NCBI RefSeq assembly: GCF_000210715.1
Contig: NC_021038.1
Coordinates: 674,921-711,655, forward strand
Reading direction: 5' to 3'
Source of the DNA: Fretibacterium fastidiosum
GTDB lineage: Bacteria; Synergistota; Synergistia; Synergistales; Aminobacteriaceae
DNA length: 36,735 nt
Shown: in pieces, positions 10,074 to 19,002 of the stretch
How the letters are laid out: every line of letters begins with the position of its first letter
Numbering within the stretch: the first letter of the stretch is position 1
Translations under genes and position numbers: made by a program
The notes under the pieces: generated by a model
Databases searched by the model: none
Seen by the model: the letters and a program-made list of their open reading frames with translations, nothing else
What the model was told of the DNA's origin: nothing

Positions 10074-10160
10074 TGAGGAAAGGAAGAAGAAACATGTAAT
10101 TGATAATTACAGAATACTGGAGAATATCGTAAGGGGCTTCTTTGGCGGAGCCGCGATCCC

Positions 10161-10196
10161 GCGGCACAGGCGACGTCGGGCTGCCGTCTGTGCCGC
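10161..10196 (-). terminator. Hairpin after the flavoprotein gene
   Basis: GCGGCACAG (10161-10169) pairs with CTGTGCCGC (10188-10196), 13 bases past the flavoprotein stop. There is no clear T-run on the minus strand, so this is either a weak terminator or an mRNA-stabilising hairpin. Confidence 0.45.
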
Positions 10197-10209
10197 AGGG
10201 GCGCCTCTC

Positions 10210-11724
10210 TCAAAGGGTGAACTCCCGCTGAAACGCCGGATCGGTCTCCGGAAAGTCCAGGCGGCTGTGGGTCCCGCGGCTCTCCTTGCGGTTCAGCGCC
10301 GCTTCGGCGATCGTCAGGATGGCCAGCGCGGACTGGCGCGTCAGGTCGTCCCGTGCCGTCACCGGCTCGTCCAGGATGGCCTTCACGGCGGAGCGGGCCG
10401 CCTCCAGGTCGGGGCCGTTCCGGTAGATTCCCAGGGCGTGGGCGGCGATGCCTCGCAGCTTCGGCAGGACCTTCCCGCGCAGGGTTGCGTCCTGAGTACA
10501 TCGCAGAGGGTGAGGGGAGATCGCGCGGTCCAGGCCGCCTTCCTTTGCGATGCCCTCCGCGCAGAGGAGCCCCGAGAGCACGGCCTGGCTCGCGGCGTTT
10601 CCAGCGCAGCGGCAGGCGCCGTGCAGCCCGCCGCAGGCCTCGCCCACGGCGTAGAGCCCCTGGACGTCGGAGCGATAGTCGGCGTCGACCCGAATGCCTC
10701 CGGAGAAGCTGTGGGCCATGGGCCCTACCTCCAACAACTGTCGGTTGGGGTCGCAGCCGTTCTTCATGAGGCGGTCGTAGAACCAGGGATAGGATTGCAA
10801 CACCGCGCGGTCGATGTGGCGCAGGTCCAGAAAGACGCCGCCCCTGGGACTGCCCTTGCCGCTTTGGACCTGCTTCCAGGCCTCGCGGTTGATGAGGGAC
10901 TTGGGCGCGCCGCCCTCTCCCTGGGGCCGGACGGACAGAAGGAAGCGCTCACCCCGGGAGTTCAGAAGGTGTCCGCCCTCCCCCAGCATGGCGGTGGGGG
11001 CCGGCTCGCCCACCGTGCCCGGCGGGTCCATCATGACCATGGGCTCAAACTCCAGAAACTCCATGTCGATCATCGTGGCTCCGGCCTCTTTGGCCATCCC
11101 CAGGGTGTTGCCCTGGACGTCGCCCGGATAGGTGGTGGGGCCAAGAAGGCCGCCCACGCCGCCCCAGGCTGCGACCGTCGCTGGGGCGTAGACGTTGTGC
11201 GGTTCGCCGTCCTGCAGGACCGTGAACCCCTCGATGCGCCCGCCCCGCGTCAGGAGGCCCGCCACCGGACACCTGCGATGGACCTCGATGCCCGCCGCCT
11301 CGAGGCGCGTCAGCATGGCCTCCAGGATCTCGGCCCCGATGAGCCGGGTGGTTTGGCAGAGGGAGCGGGGGTGCGTGTGACCGGAGACGTGGCGGCGCTT
11401 GAGCGTCCCGTCCTCGTTGCGGGCGAAGGTCACGCCCCAACGGCACAGGAGCTCGTAGCCGTCCGCCGTCCGGCTCGTCATCCGACGTACCGTTTCCCGA
11501 TCGGCGATGTCGTAACCCGCGTGCAGCATGTCCGTGCAGTACAGCTCCGGGGTGTCGCCGTAGGGGTTGTCCGGCAGGACGAAGTTGATGGCCGCGATGA
11601 AGGGCGTCCCTCCGAAGCCGTTTGCGTAGAGGGCGATGTCGCGCACGCCCAGCTCGTGGAGGCGGGCTGCTGTGGCGAGGGCGGCCAGGCCGCTGCCCGC
11701 GATGGCCACGCTGTGCCGGCTCAT
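10210..11724 (-). CDS. FAD-binding flavoprotein, fumarate reductase/aspartate oxidase-like
   Basis: This 504-residue flavoprotein has an N-terminal dinucleotide fold (VAIAGSGLAALATAARL). The SGHTHPRSLCQTTRL segment corresponds to the conserved His/Arg region of the succinate dehydrogenase/fumarate reductase/L-aspartate oxidase superfamily. The C-terminal FAD motif is GLYAVGEACGGLHGACR..GNA, followed by a helical tail. There is no signal peptide or haem motif, so it is cytoplasmic. The start overlaps the TRAP permease stop by 4 bases (ATGA). It probably oxidises or reduces the carboxylate imported by that permease; the substrate cannot be read from sequence. The reading frame stays open far upstream inside the permease gene, but only the part from this ATG is flavoprotein. 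Confidence 0.8.
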   Translation of the reverse strand: MSRHSVAIAGSGLAALATAARLHELGVRDIALYANGFGGTPFIAAINFVLPDNPYGDTPELYCTDMLHAGYDIADRETVRRMTSRTADGYELLCRWGVTFARNEDGTLKRRHVSGHTHPRSLCQTTRLIGAEILEAMLTRLEAAGIEVHRRCPVAGLLTRGGRIEGFTVLQDGEPHNVYAPATVAAWGGVGGLLGPTTYPGDVQGNTLGMAKEAGATMIDMEFLEFEPMVMMDPPGTVGEPAPTAMLGEGGHLLNSRGERFLLSVRPQGEGGAPKSLINREAWKQVQSGKGSPRGGVFLDLRHIDRAVLQSYPWFYDRLMKNGCDPNRQLLEVGPMAHSFSGGIRVDADYRSDVQGLYAVGEACGGLHGACRCAGNAASQAVLSGLLCAEGIAKEGGLDRAISPHPLRCTQDATLRGKVLPKLRGIAAHALGIYRNGPDLEAARSAVKAILDEPVTARDDLTRQSALAILTIAEAALNRKESRGTHSRLDFPETDPAFQREFTL

Positions 11725-13727
11725 TCGGAAGTCCCCCCTTCCGTGAGGGCGCGCTTCCGCTTCAGGGAGTTGACGGCCAGGACCGTGACGCCGAGGACGG
11801 CCCCCACGACGGAGCTGACGTACTCCGGGGCGATCAGGCACAGGGTTGCCACGAACAGCAGCGCGCGCTCGATCACGTTCAGCTCGCCCTTGAAGTAACC
11901 GGCCACGACGACGGCCAGGAAGAAGGTTCCGGCTCCCAACTGAAGCGTCGAGATGGCGATCTCCGCCACGGAGCCCTGAAGCAGGATGGCGGGGTTGTAC
12001 ACGAACACGAAGGGGACCATGAAGCCGACCATCGCGAAGGTGAAGCCCTTCATGCCCGTCTTCATGGCGTTGGCCTCCGCGATGCCCGCTGCGGTGTAGG
12101 ACGCCACGCAGACGGGCGGGGTGATCTGAGCCATGATGCCGTAGTAGAACACGAACATGTTGGCGCAGAGCCTCGCGACGGGGCCGCTCATGCCGCTGGC
12201 CAGCAGGATGGGCTGGATGCAGGGCACGAACAGGATGGCGCCCACCAGGTAGGCGGCTACGGTGGGCAGTGCCATGCCCAGGATCATGCAGCCGATCATG
12301 GCGATGCTCAGGGCGAGGAACAGGTTGCTGGTCCCCAGGGCGCTGATCAGGTTGGAGAGGTTGGTGGCCAGGGAGGTCTGCCCCGTGACGACGTTGATGA
12401 TGATCCCGCACGCCGCCGTTGGGATGGCGATGCTGGCGGCCTGACGCGCGCCGTCCATGCAGCAGGCGGCGAGACCTCTGAGGTTGATGTAGTCGTCCCG
12501 GTTGAAGAAGCGGTTGAGGACGTTGCAGGCGATGCAGGCGAAGATGCCTACCATGCCGGACCGCATCAGCGAGGCGCCGCGGATGATCCAGACCACCAGG
12601 AGGATGGCCGGTATCAGCAGGTAGAGGCGGGGCAGGATGGCCCGCTTTATCTGGATGGTCGCGTCCACGTTGGCGTTGAGGTGGGAGGCGCGCCTGGCGG
12701 CGAGGCGGTCCACCAGGACGAACACCGCGAAGTAGTAGGCCAGCGCGGGGATGATAGCCGACGCCGCGACGCTCATGTAGTTGACCCCCAGCATCTCGGC
12801 CATGATGAAGGCGCCGACGCCCATGATGGGCGGCATGATCTGCCCGCCGGTGGAGGCCACGGCCTCGACGGCTCCGGCCTCCTCCGGGGCGTAGCCGATC
12901 TTCTTCATCATGGGGATGGTCATGACCCCTGTGGTGGCGACGTTGGCCACGGCGGAGCCGGAGATCATGCCCATGAGGCCTGAGGAGAGCACCGCGGCCT
13001 TGGCCGGCCCCCCTGCGGATTTGTTGGACACGTTCATCCCCATGTCGATCAGGAGCTGGCCGCCGCCTATGGTGGAGAAGAACGCTCCGAACACGATGAA
13101 GTAGAACAACGTGCTGGCGCTCGTATAGAGGGGTGTGCCGAACACGCCGCTCTCCGTCATGGTCATGCCCGCGGTGAACTGGTTCAGGAACTTGAGAAAG
13201 CTCTTCGGCTTCGTGTAGAGGATGCCGGGCAGGTGGGGGGACGTCCAGGCGTAGAGGATGAAGACGGCGATGAAGGCGGCCAGAGTCATCCCAAGCGTCC
13301 TGTACACCGCCACGAGGAGCAGCCCCACGGTGACGATCATGCAGGCGTAGTCGATGCCGTAGACGGGGGAGATGCTGACCACGTAGTCGGTCAGTCGGGC
13401 GTTCTGGGTCAGGGCGTACCACAGGAGGTAGGCGATCCCCGCGAAGGCCGGGAGGTCCAGCCAGTTGGTCCAGGCGTAGCGGTTGAGCTCCGTCGGGTCC
13501 GGCGCGTGGCCCTGGGATTCCGCGGCCTTCCGCACCTTTTTGCGGTGGTTGTGGTCCGCAGGGAAGTAGATGAAGACCAACGTCAGGGCGAACACCAGGT
13601 GCAGCGGGCTCTGCAGCATGGGGGGAAACTGTTTCACGAGGGCGATGTAGAGCTGAAACGCAAAGAACGCCGTGGTGACGACGACGGCGGCGACGGTCCG
13701 CGGGGCGATCTTCTTATCGGTACTCAA
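11721..13727 (-). CDS. TRAP transporter fused permease (4TM/12TM)
   Basis: About 668 residues carry many membrane segments: a DctQ-like N-terminal part fused to a DctM-like part (residues about 200-620: GGGQLLIDMG, GLMGMISGSAVANVATTG, ALPTVAAYLVGAI, ITPPVCVASYTAAGIA). This fused form works with TAXI-type binding proteins, one of which is encoded at 14777-15781. It uses the sodium gradient to import organic acids. The ORF opens with GTG at 13736, but AAGGAA abuts that codon; TTG at 13727 sits 9 bases behind it and is the better start. A MITE-like repeat and a hairpin separate it from the upstream SDR gene. Confidence 0.85.
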   Translation of the reverse strand: MSTDKKIAPRTVAAVVVTTAFFAFQLYIALVKQFPPMLQSPLHLVFALTLVFIYFPADHNHRKKVRKAAESQGHAPDPTELNRYAWTNWLDLPAFAGIAYLLWYALTQNARLTDYVVSISPVYGIDYACMIVTVGLLLVAVYRTLGMTLAAFIAVFILYAWTSPHLPGILYTKPKSFLKFLNQFTAGMTMTESGVFGTPLYTSASTLFYFIVFGAFFSTIGGGQLLIDMGMNVSNKSAGGPAKAAVLSSGLMGMISGSAVANVATTGVMTIPMMKKIGYAPEEAGAVEAVASTGGQIMPPIMGVGAFIMAEMLGVNYMSVAASAIIPALAYYFAVFVLVDRLAARRASHLNANVDATIQIKRAILPRLYLLIPAILLVVWIIRGASLMRSGMVGIFACIACNVLNRFFNRDDYINLRGLAACCMDGARQAASIAIPTAACGIIINVVTGQTSLATNLSNLISALGTSNLFLALSIAMIGCMILGMALPTVAAYLVGAILFVPCIQPILLASGMSGPVARLCANMFVFYYGIMAQITPPVCVASYTAAGIAEANAMKTGMKGFTFAMVGFMVPFVFVYNPAILLQGSVAEIAISTLQLGAGTFFLAVVVAGYFKGELNVIERALLFVATLCLIAPEYVSSVVGAVLGVTVLAVNSLKRKRALTEGGTSE

Positions 13728-13757
13728 GTCGCTCACTTCCTTACTTGTAAGGATTTT

Positions 13758-13962
13758 AGGGAAACACTGATTAAGTCGTTGAGAACTGTCAACCGTATGT
13801 TCTCTATATTTAGTGTCTGAAACTTCATCAGGCCGCGCGAAGCGCGTGGGGATTGGGGCGTAGCCCCATGTTAAAATTTTAAGGAAGCGCTGAAGGATAC
13901 CCTTCGCTTGATACTCCTTGATTGTTTCAACAACTTTTGAAGATTAATCAGCGCTTCCTTAA
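13758..13962. repeat. MITE-like repeat with nested inverted repeats
   Basis: TTAAGGAAGCGCTGA (13879-13893) and its exact reverse complement (13948-13962) form a perfect 15-base inverted repeat around 54 bases. A third, diverged copy, GGGAAACACTGATTAA, at about 13759-13774 faces the right end and would bound a 200-base unit. Between them lies GC-rich, stem-forming sequence. No ORF is supported. It is most likely a non-autonomous transposon remnant inside the transport operon. Confidence 0.55.
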
Positions 13963-13966
13963 TAAT

Positions 13967-13993
13967 GGGGAGCCGGGGTGAGCCCGGCTCCCC
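13967..13993 (-). terminator. Hairpin after the SDR gene
   Basis: GGGGAGCCGGG (13967-13977) pairs perfectly with CCCGGCTCCCC (13983-13993), 26 bases past the SDR stop; on the minus strand ATTATTAA follows. It probably ends or attenuates transcription before the permease gene. Confidence 0.65.
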
Positions 13994-14019
13994 GCACTGC
14001 GCCGGCATGGAGCGCAGGG

Positions 14020-14766
14020 TCAGTTCATGTACTTCCCGCCGTTGACGTTGATGGATTCGCCCACGATGAACGTGGACATGTCCGACGCCAGGAAGACGGC
14101 CACGTTCGCGACGTCCGCCCCACAGCCCAGCCGCCGGACGGGGATGGACTTCAGGACCTCCTCACGGTACTCCGGGATCCACTGCCTCGTCATATCCGTC
14201 TCGATGGGGCCGGGGCAGATCGCGTTGACGCGGATTCCGAAGGGCGCCAGGTCCCACGCCAGCTTCTGCGTCAGGGAGTTGATTCCGGCCTTGGAGACGC
14301 CATAGGGAAGGGCGGCGTTCGGGTGTGCCGTCTTTCCGGCGGAGGAGGACAGGTTGATGATGCAGCCGCTGCGCTGCCTCAGCATGTGAGGCACCACGCA
14401 CTTGCACGTGCAAAAGGCGCCCGTCAGGTTCGTTCGCAGCACGCGCTCCCACTCCTCAAGGGAGAGGTCCGCGAAGGGGGTCCGGCTGTTGACGCCGGCG
14501 TTGTTCACCAGAACGTCGATCCGGCCGAAGGCGTCCAGGCAGGCCGCCGTCAGGCGCTCCGCCGTGGAGTAGTCGCCGATGTCGCCTGCTGCACACTCAC
14601 AGCGAACACCCGTTGCGCGGATGCGGTCCCGCAGGTCGGGTTGTTCTCGCGTGCCGTGGATCACCACGTCGGCGCCGTTCTCCGCGAAGGCGAGGGCGAT
14701 GTCCCTGCCGATGCCGCGGGACGAGCCCGTGACGATCGCGGCCTTCCCCTTCAGGAGGCTTTGCAT
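14020..14766 (-). CDS. SDR family oxidoreductase (FabG-like)
   Basis: This is a 248-residue classical short-chain dehydrogenase. The cofactor motif TGSSRGIG is at about 13-20, NNAG near 89-92, a catalytic Ser in INLSSSAG, the YGVSK pair of Tyr and Lys, and a PG.I.TDM substrate loop. The family reduces or oxidises hydroxyl/keto groups with NAD(P)H. Similarity to FabG is general and does not prove a fatty-acid role. Placed 10 bases after the TAXI binding protein, it more likely acts on the imported hydroxy or keto acid. There is no clear ribosome site, so translation is probably coupled. Confidence 0.88.
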   Translation of the reverse strand: MQSLLKGKAAIVTGSSRGIGRDIALAFAENGADVVIHGTREQPDLRDRIRATGVRCECAAGDIGDYSTAERLTAACLDAFGRIDVLVNNAGVNSRTPFADLSLEEWERVLRTNLTGAFCTCKCVVPHMLRQRSGCIINLSSSAGKTAHPNAALPYGVSKAGINSLTQKLAWDLAPFGIRVNAICPGPIETDMTRQWIPEYREEVLKSIPVRRLGCGADVANVAVFLASDMSTFIVGESINVNGGKYMN

Positions 14767-14776
14767 GGCGCCGGAG

Positions 14777-15781
14777 CTATTCGTCCACCTGGACGCCGAT
14801 CTCCTTGTAGTATCGGATCGCGCCGGGGTGCAGGGGGGCGCCGTTGAGCTCTTTTCTGGCGGCGGTCTTGAGGTCGAACCAGCCTAGGGAGGCGACGAAC
14901 TTGGCCATCTCGTCCTTGTTCTCGCAGATGGCCTTGGTCAGCGCGTAGGCGAGCTCCTCGTCCATCGCCGCGGGGACCAGGACGTTCTGCTGTGACCCCA
15001 TGGTCTTGATGTCCTTGTCCTGCTTGTTCCAGGTGCCGGCCGGCATGACGATGGGGGCGTAGCCCATCTTCTGCATGTTGGCGAGCGTCGCGTCGGAGAG
15101 CTGAACGAAGAACATGTCGTGGGTGAGGGCGATCTCGGTGGTGGTGGCCTGTCCCGCGTCGATGTGATCGATGGTCATCTCGTACAGGTCGTCCTGCAGG
15201 CCGCTCTTGATGGCGTCGGTGCCGGTCTTTTCCCATTTGGCAAAGGAGTTGAACTCCTCGACGGAGATGCCGCAGGCCTCGATGACGCGCTCAGCCGTCA
15301 GCTCCCCAAGGGACCCGTTCTTCTTCGTGACGATCTTGACGGGGTGCTTTTTTGCGATGAGCTCCTCCAGGGTCGTGATGCCCGTCTCGTCCACGAACTT
15401 CTTCGTGAACATGACGTTCGTGAAGGTGTGCCCAAGGCCGCCGCCGATGCTGCGGACGTCCTTACAGCCGCCAAACTGATACTGATCGGGCGTGCGCTCG
15501 TAGCTCCAGAGGGAGGGGCCGGCGTTGGAGACGATCAGGTCGCAGTCCTCGTTCTGGATCAGCATGGGGGCGCCCACGCCGCCGGGGGAGTTGGTGGTGA
15601 GGTCGATGGTCGAGCCCTGGGGCAGGCCCTTCACCAGCACCGACTGGATGGCGGCCGCCACCGAGTAGGCTCCGGTCCCCACCTCCTGGGCCGCAAAGGT
15701 CAGGTTGACGGGCTGCGTCAACTCGGCCGACGCAGCGGCGGCAAACGCGAGGATCAACGACAACGCAAGGATCTTCTTCAT
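14777..15781 (-). CDS. TAXI family TRAP solute-binding protein
   Basis: This 334-residue exported protein has signal peptide MKKILALSLILAFAAAASA and an AAGGAGG site. It shows TAXI features: VNLTFAAQEVGTGAYSVAAAI near the mature N terminus, NEDCDLIVSN, and the C-terminal HPGAIRYYKE.G motif. It binds an organic acid in the periplasm and delivers it to a fused TRAP permease, here encoded two genes downstream (11721-13727). Its immediate upstream neighbour is the binding protein of a different system (TctC), an unusual pairing. The ligand is unknown. Confidence 0.88.
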   Translation of the reverse strand: MKKILALSLILAFAAAASAELTQPVNLTFAAQEVGTGAYSVAAAIQSVLVKGLPQGSTIDLTTNSPGGVGAPMLIQNEDCDLIVSNAGPSLWSYERTPDQYQFGGCKDVRSIGGGLGHTFTNVMFTKKFVDETGITTLEELIAKKHPVKIVTKKNGSLGELTAERVIEACGISVEEFNSFAKWEKTGTDAIKSGLQDDLYEMTIDHIDAGQATTTEIALTHDMFFVQLSDATLANMQKMGYAPIVMPAGTWNKQDKDIKTMGSQQNVLVPAAMDEELAYALTKAICENKDEMAKFVASLGWFDLKTAARKELNGAPLHPGAIRYYKEIGVQVDE

Positions 15782-15821
15782 GGTTCTTCCTCCTTCAAAA
15801 AGTAAGACGTTTTTTGCTGCA

Positions 15822-15841
15822 CGCCGCCTCAGTCGGCGGCG
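15822..15841 (-). other. Intercistronic hairpin between tctC and the TAXI gene
   Basis: CGCCGCC (15822-15828) and GGCGGCG (15835-15841) form a 7-base GC stem with a 6-base loop in the 96-base gap. No T-run follows, so processing or stability control is more likely than termination. Confidence 0.4.
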
Positions 15842-15877
15842 AAAATCCGGACCAAACCTTCAGGCCTCCTGCGGGGG

Positions 15878-16828
15878 TTACAGGAAGGGGAGAAAGCTCT
15901 GGAAGAGGTCGCGCTGTTCCTTGAGGTTCTGGACCGTGTCCTCGACGTTGAAGAAGAAGGGGTCCTGATAGCAGTAGTCGTTGACGAGTTTCTTCCACTG
16001 CTCAGAGCCACAGACCTTCAGGATGGCGTCGTTCATGGACTTCACCAGGTCGGCCGGCGTCCCCTTGGGCGCCAGGATCACGTACTCCGTGTCCAGCTTC
16101 AGCTCCGGGATCACGGCGGAGGCGGAGGGCTGGTCCGGGAGCAGCGTCGGGGCCTTCGACAGGACGGTGCAGAGGCTTCGGAGCTGGCCCTTCTCGATGT
16201 AGTCGGCGGCGGTGGAGTAGGGCAGCGACGTGGCGTCGATCGCCTTCCCCAGGAGCGCCGTCAGGCGGTTGGCGCCGTCTCCGGCGTCGATGATGTTGAA
16301 CTGGGCGTGCCCTAAGTTCGTCAGGACGCAGGCCATGATGTACACGCCGCCGCCCGTCGATATCCCGAACCGGATCTGGCCGGGGTTCGCGATGGAGGCG
16401 TCGATGAGCTCCTTGAGGTCCTTGTAAGGGGAGTCGGCCGGGACTACGATGTTCTCTCCGGACTGGATGCCGTAGACGGCGACGGGTTCAAAGGCGGAGT
16501 AGCCGAAGTCCACCATCTGAGTGGCCTCGTTGCCGTTCAGCGCGGCCGTGTTGGTGGCGATGAAGGTGTAGCCGTCCTTGCTGCCGTCCTTGTACTGCTG
16601 CATACAGGTCGCGCCGTTGGCGCCGGTGACGTTGCTGACGACCACGGAAACCCCCAGGACCTTCTCCAGTTGAGCGGAGAGCTGACGGGCCATGTAGTCG
16701 GTGTCGCCGCCGGGCGCATGGGTCACGTAAACGTTGATGGGCTTCGTGGGCCAGTCGGCCGCAAACGAGGCGGAGGCCATGCCCGTGAGCAAGAGGGCGG
16801 TGAGGAGCGCTGAAAACGCTTTCTTCAT
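15878..16828 (-). CDS. tctC: Tripartite tricarboxylate transporter binding protein TctC
   Basis: A 316-residue Bug/TctC-family periplasmic binding protein. The signal peptide ends SFAA, and the mature protein starts DWPTKPINVYVTHAPGGDTDYMARQL, the family hallmark with its ligand-site glycines. It captures a carboxylate for TctAB. The ORF extends to a TTG at 16834, but AAGGAAGG is only 3 bases from it and 9 from the ATG at 16828, which also gives a standard signal peptide. It is third in the tctB-tctA-tctC order. Confidence 0.9.
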   Translation of the reverse strand: MKKAFSALLTALLLTGMASASFAADWPTKPINVYVTHAPGGDTDYMARQLSAQLEKVLGVSVVVSNVTGANGATCMQQYKDGSKDGYTFIATNTAALNGNEATQMVDFGYSAFEPVAVYGIQSGENIVVPADSPYKDLKELIDASIANPGQIRFGISTGGGVYIMACVLTNLGHAQFNIIDAGDGANRLTALLGKAIDATSLPYSTAADYIEKGQLRSLCTVLSKAPTLLPDQPSASAVIPELKLDTEYVILAPKGTPADLVKSMNDAILKVCGSEQWKKLVNDYCYQDPFFFNVEDTVQNLKEQRDLFQSFLPFL

Positions 16829-16871
16829 CTTCAAAAACCTTCCTTTCCTGTCCTACAATCGCCTGTTTTCA

Positions 16872-18365
16872 TCAATCGTCACCCTGCGCCGCTTCCTCGC
16901 GGGCCGCGTCCCTCATGTTGGCGCGCGCGGAGAAGACGACGACCAGGAGCGTGGCGACGATCAGCACGCAGAAGATCGGGTGATTCCAAAACGGGTCGCT
17001 CGAGGTGAGCTGAGAGGCCCGACGCAGGTTCTGTTCAAAGGTCGGGCCGAGGATGAAGCCCAGGATCATGGGGACCGTGGGTATCCTTGCCTTGATCATC
17101 AGGTACGCCATCAGCCCGAAGGCCACCATCGTGTAGGTGTCGAAGATCTGATTTGCGTTGCCGATGGCGCCGATGCCGCACAGCACCAGCACCAGGGGCA
17201 AAAGGTAGTTCTTCGGCACCTTCAGCACCGAGATGAAGAACCTCATGCCCCACAGCATGAAGAACAGCATCATCACGGCCGCGATCAACATGGCGAAGAA
17301 GATGGCGTGGACGACGACGCCGTTCTTCTCGTAGATCAGCGGTCCGGGGGCGACGTTGTGGATCTGAAGCCCTCCCAGCAGCATGGCCGTGACGGCGTCC
17401 CCCGGAATGCCCAGGGACAGGAGCGGGATCATGGCGCCGCCGATGGTGGCGTTGTTTGCCGTCTCGGAGGCGACGACGCCGTCGATGATTCCCGTGCCGT
17501 ACAGCTCCCGATGCTTCGACGTGTTCTTGGACACGGTGTAGGAGATCATGCAGGACACGCCTCCGCCGATGCCCGGCAGGATGCCGATGCCCACGCCGAT
17601 CAGCGCGGAGACGATGGCGTTCCGGATCTGGCCGAAGAACTCGGCGAGGCTGAAGCCCGCTCCCCGGATCCTGACGCTTGCCTCAACCGTGTAGTCCTGT
17701 CTCCGGCGCACCGTTTCCGCAAAGGCCATGACCTCGGAGATGGCGAACAGGCCGATGAGGAGCACCACCAGCGCGAAGCCGTTGTTCAGTTGAAACAGGC
17801 CAAACGTGAAGCGAGGGCGCGAGTCGATGGGGGCCAGCCCCACGGTTGCCAGCAGGGCTCCCAGGATGGCGCTGATCAGCCCCTTGGTCATGTCGGTTCC
17901 CGTCAGGGCGACGACCATGCTGAGGGAGAACAGGGCCAGCGCGCAGTACTCGTAGGACTGAAACTTGAGGGCAAAGGCACAGAGCACCGGGGCCAGGACG
18001 ACCAGGATGGCGATGCCGATGAGCGTCCCGATGAAGGAGAACACCACCCCGACGCCCAACGCCTTCCCGGCCTCTCCCCTGTTCGCCATGGGCTTGCCGT
18101 CGAGGCAGGTGGCGACGGAGGACGGGGTTCCGGGAATATTCAACAGGATGGCAGAGATCAGTCCACCGGAGATGCCCCCGATGTAGAGGGCCATCAACAT
18201 CGCGATCCCCTCGGAGGCGGCCATGGAGTAGGTGAGGGGCAGGAACATGACGACGGCCATCGTGGCGGTCAGGCCTGGGATTGCGCCGAAGACGATGCCC
18301 ACCGCCACGCCGATGGCGATGAACAGGAGGGTGAGCGGCTGGCAGACGGCCAGCAGTCCTTCCAT
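16872..18365 (-). CDS. tctA: Tripartite tricarboxylate transporter large permease TctA
   Basis: About 497 residues with roughly 12 membrane segments form the ion-coupled channel of a TTT importer. Family features are FGAIPGLTATMA near the N terminus, GISGGLISAILLNIPGTPSS, the mirrored GILPGIGGGVSCMISY and LGIPGDAVTAMLLGGL. The ORF has ATG codons at 18371 and 18365; AGAGG touches the first and lies 6 bases from the second, which I prefer. It lies 12-18 bases after tctB. Confidence 0.92.
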   Translation of the reverse strand: MEGLLAVCQPLTLLFIAIGVAVGIVFGAIPGLTATMAVVMFLPLTYSMAASEGIAMLMALYIGGISGGLISAILLNIPGTPSSVATCLDGKPMANRGEAGKALGVGVVFSFIGTLIGIAILVVLAPVLCAFALKFQSYEYCALALFSLSMVVALTGTDMTKGLISAILGALLATVGLAPIDSRPRFTFGLFQLNNGFALVVLLIGLFAISEVMAFAETVRRRQDYTVEASVRIRGAGFSLAEFFGQIRNAIVSALIGVGIGILPGIGGGVSCMISYTVSKNTSKHRELYGTGIIDGVVASETANNATIGGAMIPLLSLGIPGDAVTAMLLGGLQIHNVAPGPLIYEKNGVVVHAIFFAMLIAAVMMLFFMLWGMRFFISVLKVPKNYLLPLVLVLCGIGAIGNANQIFDTYTMVAFGLMAYLMIKARIPTVPMILGFILGPTFEQNLRRASQLTSSDPFWNHPIFCVLIVATLLVVVFSARANMRDAAREEAAQGDD

Positions 18366-18383
18366 GATCATCCTCTATCCCCC

Positions 18384-18911
18384 CTACAGCATGAACTCGC
18401 CGAACGCGCCCGCGGGAAGCAACACGCCCAGCGTCCGCCGAAAGACGTAAAACAAAAGAAAGCCCGTGATGATCGCCGTCACGGCGGCGGGCAGAAGGTT
18501 TCTTCCCCACCGCTCCACAGGGGTGAGGATCAGGATCTGCACGAACGTGTAGGCGACGGTCGCCAGGATAAACCCCGCAGACTCCATGAAGATGACGTAA
18601 AGCGTCAGGGCGACGAAACTCGCGATCACCTCACGCTTCTCCAGAAGGGCGCGCCACAGGGATGTCCGCGCCGGGCGGGCGTTCGCCGCCGTGAAGCGCC
18701 GGTACTTCAACACCCCTCTGACGATCAGCCACAGGCTCAGGAGCATGAGCGATCCACCCCAGAGCCAGGGAACGAAGCGATTGTTGATGGGCGTCGATCC
18801 CAGCCCCTTGAACGCCTGAATGCCCGGAACGTTGCCCATGTAGAACGCGGAGAACAGGGCCAGGATCACGCCGGGAACGATATCCAGCTTATATTGGCCG
18901 TCTTTTTTCAA
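18384..18911 (-). CDS. tctB: Tripartite tricarboxylate transporter small subunit TctB
   Basis: This 175-residue protein has four predicted membrane segments (VIASFVALTLYVIFMESAG, FILATVAYTFVQILIL and others) and a short cytoplasmic loop, typical of the DUF1468/TctB small subunit. It starts with TTG at 18911 behind GGGAGGAG. It is the first gene of the transport cluster on the minus strand. The 90 bases upstream are AT-rich and probably contain the promoter, but I could not fix the boxes. Confidence 0.82.
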   Translation of the reverse strand: MKKDGQYKLDIVPGVILALFSAFYMGNVPGIQAFKGLGSTPINNRFVPWLWGGSLMLLSLWLIVRGVLKYRRFTAANARPARTSLWRALLEKREVIASFVALTLYVIFMESAGFILATVAYTFVQILILTPVERWGRNLLPAAVTAIITGFLLFYVFRRTLGVLLPAGAFGEFML

Positions 18912-19002
18912 GATATTCTCCTCCCGTTTTTGATTCTATTAAAGTTACAAAATTAATAAACTAGTGATTCGACTTGGAATACTTCCTCTTGTTTAGCTCT
19001 AT

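Noticed and set aside
11725-13422. Upstream extension of the flavoprotein frame, giving a 1070-codon ORF
   Set aside because: The extra part is Arg/His/Gly-rich shadow sequence inside the TRAP permease gene in another frame; the flavoprotein fold starts cleanly at the ATG at 11724.
16734-18956. 740-codon plus-strand ORF over the tct genes
   Set aside because: Antisense shadow rich in Asp, His, Gln and Gly without domains; tctA and tctB on the minus strand are well supported.
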